A DNA stretch of 20,246 nt from positions 1 through 20,246 of the forward strand of contig CAAGIF010000196.1 of NCBI GenBank assembly GCA_900769845.1, read 5' to 3'. The notes beneath the pieces were generated by a model. It worked only from the letters and a program-made list of their open reading frames with translations. It was not told the DNA's origin and did no database searches. Position 1 is the stretch's first letter. Every line of letters starts with the position of its first letter. The translations under genes and the position numbers were made by a program. Positions 14,735 through 20,246 of the stretch are shown here, piece after piece. Source of the stretch: an uncultured Oscillospiraceae bacterium (GTDB lineage: Bacteria; Bacillota_A; Clostridia; Oscillospirales; Oscillospiraceae).

Positions 14735-16168
14735 TTAGTGCTGATTGCGCTTGGAATGCTTGCTGCCGTAGCCATAGCCGTAGCCGTAACCGTAACCATA
14801 ACCGTAACGGTGCCCCTCGGTGAGGGAGTGGGTCATATCATTGAGAATGCAGCCCATGAAATGGGACCTGGACTTCCGGAGAATCTCCGCCGCATCGTTG
14901 ATCCGCTCTGCGGGGGTCTGATCCTGGCGTACCACCAGCATGGAAGCATCCACCGTGTCGATGAGGATCTCGGTGTCTGCAAAGTATCCCATGGGAGGCG
15001 TGTCCAGAATCACATAATCAAACTGCCGCAGATGCTCCAGAAGCTGAATCATTGTTTTGCCGGAGAGCAGTTCCGCGCAGCGCTTGTCCGGAGTCTGGGA
15101 CAGGAACATGCACAGACCGAACTGGTCATGGCGGACGATGTACCGGGAGAGGGTTCCTATGGCGAAGGGATGGCTGAGCAGCTTGTTCAGGGGCTGGGGC
15201 GCAGCCCGCTTGATCTGGAAGAAACGGAACAGGCTGGGGTTACGCAGGTCGCAGTCCAGAATTACCACCCGCTTGCCCCGCATGGCAAGCGAAGCGGCGA
15301 TGTTTCCGGAAATGGTGGATTTTCCTTCGTTTTCGTTCACGCTGGTGATGAGGAATACCTTACTGCCCTTGGTTGTGGCTTCGTGCTCAATCTGGGCGCA
15401 CACGGTATTGATCTGCTCCACATATTCATAGCTGATGGTGGGGGAGAAAACCTGAATGGGAGCCCTGCGGTCTTTCCGGGAGGCGGTGAGACGGGGGCGG
15501 ATATGTCCCACAGAGGCGATGACGGAGGCGTCCAGAAGATGTCTGGCTCCGGTGCGGGTGTGGATGGTTTCCTGGGAGATATTCATCCAGCACAGAAGCA
15601 GCGCTATAGCGCCGCCGCCCAGAATGGCAGCCAGTTTGACCGTTCTGCCGCTGCTTGCCGGATTGATTGCTCCGGGGGAAACGGAGGGGGTGCGGATCAC
15701 ATGAACCACGCAATTGCTGGAAAGATAGCCCACGATCTCCGGAAAGTTCTCTTCAATGGCGCAGACGGCCAGGAAAGCTTCCTCCGGGGTGCGCCCTTCG
15801 GCGCGTACGACTATCAGGTTGCTTTCGCCCACCTGGCTGGCGCTGATGGCGCTGTGATAGTCAGAAAGTTGGTCCGAGGAAGCGCGAACGCGGGTGTACA
15901 CCATGTCGGTGGTAAGCATTTCCGTCAGAACAGACATAACTTCCTTGGTAGCGGCCAGATTGTTGCTGGAGCTGTATGAGGTGCGTCGGGCTGTGACGGC
16001 ATAGGTCATATTGGCCTGATAACGGGGGGTATAGATCCAGGAGTAATACAGAGATGTGCTCATGGCGAAAATCAGCGCCGCGGCAATGATCATCCACAGA
16101 TTTTTCAGCATCATCCGAACCAGGCAGTAAGGAGAAATATGGGAGAATTTGATTTGATCCAGTTTCAA
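14735..16168 (-). CDS. BY-kinase with Wzz domain, first copy
   Basis: A 477 to 479-residue protein with the same layout as its downstream neighbour: transmembrane segments near residues 26-45 and 180-197, an extracellular Wzz-like part, then a kinase domain with Walker A NENEGKST (280-287, counting from the ATG), A' VVILDCDLRNP (303-313) and B YVILDTPP (387-394). It ends with seven Tyr-Gly pairs followed by SKHSKRNQH. The two kinases are clearly different in the main body (for example PGEGKTT versus NEGKST), so the duplication is old or the genes came together. The start is unsettled: GGAGGT (16180-16175) touches ATG 16174, too close to initiate well, but is seven bases from TTG 16168, which I use. 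The stop of the upstream gene overlaps this region. Confidence 0.9.
   Translation of the reverse strand: MKLDQIKFSHISPYCLVRMMLKNLWMIIAAALIFAMSTSLYYSWIYTPRYQANMTYAVTARRTSYSSSNNLAATKEVMSVLTEMLTTDMVYTRVRASSDQLSDYHSAISASQVGESNLIVVRAEGRTPEEAFLAVCAIEENFPEIVGYLSSNCVVHVIRTPSVSPGAINPASSGRTVKLAAILGGGAIALLLCWMNISQETIHTRTGARHLLDASVIASVGHIRPRLTASRKDRRAPIQVFSPTISYEYVEQINTVCAQIEHEATTKGSKVFLITSVNENEGKSTISGNIAASLAMRGKRVVILDCDLRNPSLFRFFQIKRAAPQPLNKLLSHPFAIGTLSRYIVRHDQFGLCMFLSQTPDKRCAELLSGKTMIQLLEHLRQFDYVILDTPPMGYFADTEILIDTVDASMLVVRQDQTPAERINDAAEILRKSRSHFMGCILNDMTHSLTEGHRYGYGYGYGYGYGYGSKHSKRNQH
14765..14806 (-). repeat. Tyr-Gly coding repeat of the first BY-kinase
   Basis: Forty-two bases encoding seven Tyr-Gly pairs, 40 of 42 identical to 13323-13364, including identical choice of the rarer TAT codons at the second and sixth pair. 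Confidence 0.9.
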
Positions 16169-16180
16169 AGCCATACCTCC

Positions 16181-16990
16181 TTATTCAACCACAACGGTGA
16201 GAATGGAATAGCCGGAAGTACCCTCGTGGGTATAGGTATACCGGACCATATAGGTGCCGGGAGTGGCGGTATCCACGGTTCCGACAATCTTCACATCCTG
16301 CAGTTCACCGGTTCCCTGAGGAAGGGAAACCTGAAGCAGATAGGAGCGGGCGTCAAAGGAACTGCCCCTGTCCAGATAGACAAGATAGCTGCGCAGCGCG
16401 ATCTCTGGCCGCTGGCCGAAACCGTCGGTCTGAATCACGGGGATGGTCAGCCGGGAGGTGTCGCCCATGGAATTGGTCACCTGCACCTCTACGGTATAGG
16501 TTTCCGGGTCAGGGGTGGAAGTCAAGGCGGAAACCCGGATGGCATCGGTAATATCGCCGTCGATCCCGTCCGATGCCTTCAGCCGTTCCAAAAGATTGAT
16601 GCTGCTGTTGCGCTTGTAGTTCAGAGGCGCGGTAATGGAGAATCTGGGGCTTACATAGTCTGTGTAGTGCAGGTAACGGGACGCAGTGGCCACATTGCCG
16701 TCCCGGTCAAAAACTACATAGGTGATCTTTGCGGTATTTTCCCGGATGAACTTGGAAATGCCGGCAATACGGATGGCTGCGGTCAGATCGCCGTCCTGTT
16801 CGTCGGAGGCGGAAAGCCCGGACAGCAAAACATCTTCGCCGTCCGCAACAGAAAGCTCCAGTGTGGCGGCGCTGCAGGAGAGGGAAGGGGGCGTGTTCTG
16901 ATCCCCAAGCCTGTCGGAGAAAAAGGTGATGCCATACAGCACGCTGACAATTGCCAGAAGCATGGACAGCAGGATTCGGATAGTTTTCAT
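16181..16990 (-). CDS. Exported protein with Ig-like (DUF5011-type) repeats
   Basis: A 269-residue protein with an N-terminal hydrophobic segment (residues about 4-24) that serves as signal peptide or membrane anchor. The rest is extracellular and beta-rich. Two copies of a DxxDGD(L/I)T motif (DEQDGDLTAAIRIAG and DGIDGDITDAIRVSA) are typical of DUF5011 / bacterial Ig-like domains, and the last third (DVKIVGTVDTATPGTYMVRYTYTH) looks like another such domain. TAGGAGT supports the start. It sits between the phosphatase gene (54 bases) and the first BY-kinase gene (stop overlapping the next ribosome binding site). It may bind sugar or peptidoglycan at the surface alongside the Wzz domains; that is inference from position. 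Confidence 0.78.
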   Translation of the reverse strand: MKTIRILLSMLLAIVSVLYGITFFSDRLGDQNTPPSLSCSAATLELSVADGEDVLLSGLSASDEQDGDLTAAIRIAGISKFIRENTAKITYVVFDRDGNVATASRYLHYTDYVSPRFSITAPLNYKRNSSINLLERLKASDGIDGDITDAIRVSALTSTPDPETYTVEVQVTNSMGDTSRLTIPVIQTDGFGQRPEIALRSYLVYLDRGSSFDARSYLLQVSLPQGTGELQDVKIVGTVDTATPGTYMVRYTYTHEGTSGYSILTVVVE

Positions 16991-17044
16991 AGTTACTCCT
17001 AGTAATGGGTTGAGATGAAATAACGCCGGCTGTCAGAGAAAGTA

Positions 17045-17776
17045 TCACAGTATGGGAACCATTTCCCGGTTTTGCAACAGACGGCGGGGGTTTTCTTCCA
17101 GAAGAATCCGGATATATTCCGGGTCGCAGCGGTCGTTGAGCCAGTTAACCAGCCCCGTCATGTGGGGGGTCCGGTGGGAGGAGCTGTGGGCATCGCTGGC
17201 AATGATGTGGGCCAGCCCGGATTCCAGAATTCCGGTGGCGGTATTCTGAACCCGGTTTCCGAAGGCTCCCAGCAGGCTGCCTTTGTTAAGCTGCAGCACA
17301 TACCCCCGGGAGAACCAACGGGCGGGAACCTGGGGATGCTGCTGAACTGCCTTATACCGCTCCGGATGGGCGATCACCGGCCGGTAACCCCCGCGGGACA
17401 GTTCGCGCAGGGCGTTTTCAATGTCATACAGCGGTTCGTCGAAGTAAAACTCTATTAAAAGATAGGAAGACTTGCCGATGGTGGGCAGTTTCCCCTGCCG
17501 GGCAAGGTCGGCGGTTTCGGGCATGTACAGTATTTCTGCCCCGGGATAAACGGTCAGGGGCAGATCTTCCCGCTGGATGGCATGTCCGAGAAGCTGAAAA
17601 CGGTCTATAATCAGCGGAAGCTGCTCCATAGAGGCGTAAGTTCCGGGGAAATGGGGGGTTGCCACGATTTGCCGGATCCCGGATGCCGCAGCCATTTTTG
17701 CCATAGCCAGGGATTCCTCCAGGTTTTCCGAACCGTCGTCCACGCCGGGGAGAATGTGGCAGTGAATATCGGTCAT
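17045..17776 (-). CDS. CpsB/YwqE-type PHP-domain tyrosine phosphatase
   Basis: A 243-residue cytoplasmic metal-dependent phosphatase of the CpsB/CapC family, which removes phosphate from the tyrosine cluster of BY-kinases. Metal ligands typical of the PHP fold are visible: DIHCHILPGVDDGS (3-16), ATPHFPGTY, AEILYMPE, HPERYKA and SDAHSSSHRTPHM near the C-terminus. Length is normal for the family. The ribosome binding site (AAAGGGG) is a little distant from the ATG, but it is the first plausible start after the promoter. First gene of the leftward operon, so phosphatase, Ig-like protein and two kinases are made together. Confidence 0.93.
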   Translation of the reverse strand: MTDIHCHILPGVDDGSENLEESLAMAKMAAASGIRQIVATPHFPGTYASMEQLPLIIDRFQLLGHAIQREDLPLTVYPGAEILYMPETADLARQGKLPTIGKSSYLLIEFYFDEPLYDIENALRELSRGGYRPVIAHPERYKAVQQHPQVPARWFSRGYVLQLNKGSLLGAFGNRVQNTATGILESGLAHIIASDAHSSSHRTPHMTGLVNWLNDRCDPEYIRILLEENPRRLLQNREMVPIL

Positions 17777-17820
17777 AAGCTGTTTTCAACCCCTTTCGCG
17801 GCGGCATAACATTACATTTT

Positions 17821-17850
17821 ATTATAACATACCTGCGATTGAGATTGCAA
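17821..17850 (-). promoter_or_regulatory. Promoter of the phosphatase/BY-kinase operon
   Basis: Minus strand TTGCAA (17850-17845), 18-base spacer, TATAAT (17826-17821), with TG one base ahead of the -10 (extended -10). The start lies about 40 bases before the phosphatase ATG. Confidence 0.8.
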
Positions 17851-17904
17851 TAGATGGCGCAGGAAAAATAATTGCGTAAAACAGGTTTTTTTGTAAAATA
17901 ACTC

Positions 17905-17933
17905 TTTCAATTCGCCGAAAAAAATGGTAAAAT
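17905..17933 (+). promoter_or_regulatory. Promoter of the zinc-ribbon / transglutaminase operon
   Basis: TTTCAA (17905-17910), 17-base spacer, TAAAAT (17928-17933) with TGG before the -10 (extended -10). It is divergent from the kinase-operon promoter. The leader (about 17940-17999) contains a short inverted repeat CCGGAGA-AA-TCTCCGG (17954-17969) that overlaps the palindrome TCTCCGGAGA, a possible operator. Confidence 0.6.
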
Positions 17934-17999
17934 AGGACAAAACCCATCCCTTCCCGGAGAAATCTCCGGAGAAATACACCAGATGTGGAGGATATTCTG

Positions 18000-18761
18000 A
18001 TGAAGTGTGAATATTGCGGCGCAGAAATTATTGGAAAAGGCGCTTTCTGCCGTAACTGCGGTACCCGGATAACGGCTTCGAAACAGCCCCGCGTAGAGGC
18101 GAAACCTGCGCCGGCGCAGCCTGCTGCCCCTGTTCAGATGGCGGCTCCCATCCAGACCGCTGCTCCTTTATATCCCGCAGATATTCTGGCATCCGTCAAT
18201 ACGGCGGCGCTGCCCAGAGTTCAGCCGGGAACTCTGCCCCGGGTGGAGGAACTGCCCACCCCCATTCCCGTGCCTGTTTTTGATGAGAAGAGCGATTCCT
18301 GGCTTCCTGCGGAGCAGGCGGAGGGGGATCTGGAATTTCCCCATATTCTGCCTGCCCAGTCCCCCGCCATCCAGCTTCCGACGAAGCGCGGGCTTGGAAA
18401 AATGATCCTATTTGGCATTCTGACGCTGGGCATTTATCCGCTGGTGATTTGGAGCCGCATGGTCACGGAGCTGAATCTGGCAGCCAGCCGCCATGACGGC
18501 AAGCGCACCATGCCCTATTTTGCCGCTTTCTACCTGGCCCCGGTGACTCTGGGCATTTTCAATATCGTCTGGATGCATAAGTTCTGCAACCGCATCGGCG
18601 CAGAACTGGAGCGCAGAGGCATCGATTACAGCTTCGGCGCAAAGACCTTCTGGCTGTGGAATGTACTGGGCAGCTTTATTCTGGTGGGCCCCTTCATTTT
18701 CATCCACAAGCTGCTCAAATCCATGAACCAGATCAACGGCCACTTTAATCTCTACGGCTAA
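18000..18761 (+). CDS. Zinc-ribbon protein with C-terminal DUF4234-type membrane domain
   Basis: A 253-residue protein. Cys3, 6, 17 and 20 (KCEYCG and FCRNCG) form a two-knuckle zinc ribbon. A Pro/Ala-rich linker (about 28-120, with QPAAPVQMAAPIQTAAP) follows, then from about residue 129 the DUF4234-type domain with about three hydrophobic segments: KRGLGKMILFGILTLGIYPL, SRHDGKRTM, RIGAELERRGIDYSFGAK, TFWLWNVLG. GGAGG at 17987-17991 is eight bases from ATG 18000; an upstream in-frame GTG at 17985 would overlap it and is unlikely. The domain closely resembles the small protein at 7860-8285. It precedes the secreted transglutaminase gene by 27 bases in one operon. Function unknown; the zinc ribbon suggests binding of protein or nucleic acid at the membrane. 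Confidence 0.85.
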   Translation: MKCEYCGAEIIGKGAFCRNCGTRITASKQPRVEAKPAPAQPAAPVQMAAPIQTAAPLYPADILASVNTAALPRVQPGTLPRVEELPTPIPVPVFDEKSDSWLPAEQAEGDLEFPHILPAQSPAIQLPTKRGLGKMILFGILTLGIYPLVIWSRMVTELNLAASRHDGKRTMPYFAAFYLAPVTLGIFNIVWMHKFCNRIGAELERRGIDYSFGAKTFWLWNVLGSFILVGPFIFIHKLLKSMNQINGHFNLYG

Positions 18762-18788
18762 TGATAAATAAACAGGGAGGGAAACCAC

Positions 18789-20246
18789 ATGACAAACTTT
18801 AAGCGCATCACAGCATTGCTCATCGCCTGGGCGCTGGTGCTCTCTACAATGCTGGCAGGCATTCCGGCGGTGGCTGCGGCTGAAAAACCTGCTGCCAAAC
18901 ACGGTGTCCGGACCTGGATCAACCCTCTGTATGAGGGGTGGATCGACCTTTCTGACGAATGGACCGAGCTTCCCAGATACGCAGCGGATTCCAATGGGGA
19001 ATATCTGTCAGAGGAAGCTGCCGCGCAGGTATTCAGACAGCATCTGGCGAATCGGGATGCCCAGATTCAGATTTGCGTATCCTCCACCCGGGACGGAAGC
19101 GCAATTATTGACTATCTGCTGGATCAGGCGGTGGTTCACACCGGAAATGCCTGGGAGGGTGACTACATCTACTATCACCTGGGGGGATACAACTGCCAAT
19201 ACAGCTATTCCAGACCTTCCAAGCCCGGCGATCCTGTGAAATATACCATCACCTACCAGGTCAGATATCTGTCCACGCCGGCAGAGGAAGTTACCTTTGT
19301 GGATGCAGCGGAGGCGCTGCTGGCTTCCCTTGGTCTGGAAGGAAAAACGGATTTTGAGAAGATCCGTATTATCCATGACTATCTCAGCGCCAATATCAGC
19401 TACGATTACAGCGACGATGACGACACGACCAAGTACACGGCCTATGGCGCGCTGATTGAGAAGAAAGCGGTCTGCCAGGGCTACGCCAATCTTTTCTACT
19501 ACCTGGCCCTGCGGGCAGGGGTGGACAATCGGATCATCAGCGGCATCGGTGGCGGCGGTCCCCATGCCTGGAATATTGTCAAGCTGAACGGGTTGTACTA
19601 TAATCTGGATGCCACCTGGGATTCCAGCGGCTGGGGAGATACCTGGTTCCTCTGCGGTCAGGATGATTTTCCGGACCACATTCGGGATGCTGCATTTGAA
19701 ACCGCGGCGTTCCATAAGAAATATCCCATGGCGATGACCAAATACGATCCCAGCAACCCGGAAATTCCCGATGTTCCCCAGGAAACAGAACCTGCGCCCA
19801 TGGATCCCAAGCCTACGGAGCCCACTCCCACGGAGCCGAAGCCTACCGAGCCAGCACCTACGGAGCCCACTCCCACAGAACCCGCACCCACGGAACCCAA
19901 ACCCACCGAACCGGTGTGCAAGCATGACTGGCAGGATGCCACCTGCAAGGCACCTAAAACCTGCAGGATCTGTGGCGAAAAGACTGGCAGGCTTGCTGCT
20001 CACACCTATGATGATATTGTAGACGGAACCTGTAATGTCTGTAATATCCATCGCGAAAATGTGGAGACCCGGAAGGTTGTTCACATGTTCCGTATGTACA
20101 ATCCCAACACCGGTGAGCATTTCTACACCGGCTCCACAGAAGAACGGGATAATCTGATCGGCCACGGCTGGCAGTACGAAGGTATCGGCTTCACCTTCCC
20201 CGCCAACATGGGAGCTCCGGTTTACCGCCTGTTCCAACCCTCCACC
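18789..20246 (+). CDS. Secreted transglutaminase-like protein with PT repeats and DUF5648 (truncated by window)
   Basis: The first 486 residues are visible; the frame runs to the window end without a stop. GGGAGGG (18775-18781) is seven bases before ATG. A signal peptide (about 1-31, ending AVAAA) leads out of the cell. The transglutaminase-like fold at about 185-285 has the catalytic triad Cys229 (KKAVCQGYANLF), His259 (GGPHAWNIV) and Asp274 (NLDATWD). Then a PTEP-type proline-threonine linker (about 341-375), a Cys-rich stretch with CKHDWQDATC, TCRICG and CNVC common in gut Clostridia surface proteins, and the first DUF5648-like repeat from about residue 432 (MFRMYNPNTGEHFYTGSTEE). The enzyme could crosslink or cleave protein or peptide at the cell surface. 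Second gene of the zinc-ribbon operon. Confidence 0.93.
   Translation, partial: MTNFKRITALLIAWALVLSTMLAGIPAVAAAEKPAAKHGVRTWINPLYEGWIDLSDEWTELPRYAADSNGEYLSEEAAAQVFRQHLANRDAQIQICVSSTRDGSAIIDYLLDQAVVHTGNAWEGDYIYYHLGGYNCQYSYSRPSKPGDPVKYTITYQVRYLSTPAEEVTFVDAAEALLASLGLEGKTDFEKIRIIHDYLSANISYDYSDDDDTTKYTAYGALIEKKAVCQGYANLFYYLALRAGVDNRIISGIGGGGPHAWNIVKLNGLYYNLDATWDSSGWGDTWFLCGQDDFPDHIRDAAFETAAFHKKYPMAMTKYDPSNPEIPDVPQETEPAPMDPKPTEPTPTEPKPTEPAPTEPTPTEPAPTEPKPTEPVCKHDWQDATCKAPKTCRICGEKTGRLAAHTYDDIVDGTCNVCNIHRENVETRKVVHMFRMYNPNTGEHFYTGSTEERDNLIGHGWQYEGIGFTFPANMGAPVYRLFQPST
19809..19913 (+). repeat. Coding repeat, PTEP linker
   Basis: About nine imperfect copies of a four-residue unit (PTEP with K, A or T between) in the transglutaminase-like protein. 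An extended wall-spanning linker of a secreted protein. The reverse strand also reads as a long open frame of Gly-Ser-Val type because of the repeat, which I do not count as a gene. Confidence 0.85.

Noticed and set aside
13323..14806. Tyr-Gly coding repeats considered as a CRISPR or intergenic repeat array
   Set aside because: The six-base periodicity is in frame with kinase C-termini and has no spacers; it is a coding repeat.
13425..15979. Two long plus-strand open frames (437 and 449 codons) opposite the BY-kinases
   Set aside because: The minus strand encodes full-length kinases with all Walker motifs; the plus-strand products are His/Gly/Gln-rich shadows.
19008..20237. A 409-codon minus-strand open frame at the right end
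   Set aside because: It is opposite the transglutaminase-like gene and contains an artificial Gly/Ser/Val-type run caused by the PTEP coding repeat.

Overview
The window looks like a chromosomal segment from a moderately GC-rich Gram-positive Clostridia, probably an Oscillospiraceae/Ruminococcaceae-type gut anaerobe. The reasons are lipobox signal peptides, strong GGAGG ribosome binding sites, sigma-A promoters with 17-18 base spacers, a T-box leader, a PPDK gene, a CpsB-type PHP phosphatase with BY-kinases, and a secreted transglutaminase with PT repeats and a DUF5648 module. The species assignment is inference. I see no phage, transposase, tRNA, rRNA or CRISPR.

Left part (1-4422): the 3' end of pyruvate phosphate dikinase; a lipid-anchored protein whose C-terminal half looks like a divergent barnase-type ribonuclease; a leftward stand-alone CofE-like (F420-0:glutamate ligase fold) gene with a clear promoter; and a rightward translationally coupled pair of flavodoxin-like proteins, one with a four-Cys cluster and one with a membrane tail.

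Transport part (4521-12446): a sigma-A promoter and a T-box riboswitch, read here as UUC (Phe) specifier with a UGGU acceptor-binding bulge, control a lipoprotein/permease/ATPase transporter of the TrpXYZ type. A small DUF4234 membrane protein follows, on its own promoter bracketed by a 10-bp inverted repeat. Then comes a FecCD-type metal-chelate uptake operon (permease, ATPase, binding lipoprotein) whose last gene is a SAM methyltransferase with a six-His segment and a helical C-terminal extension. This is the most promising candidate for an undescribed function: the methyltransferase may modify or handle the imported chelate or metal. An SDR dehydrogenase gene converges on it.

Right part (13268-17850, leftward): a tyrosine-phosphorylation module of PHP-type phosphatase, Ig-like exported protein and two tandem BY-kinases, each ending in an identical run of seven Tyr-Gly pairs. 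The operon closes with a terminator and contains no glycosyltransferase. Divergently (17905 to the end), a zinc-ribbon DUF4234 protein, paralogous to the small protein at 7860, is followed by a secreted transglutaminase-like protein cut by the window edge.
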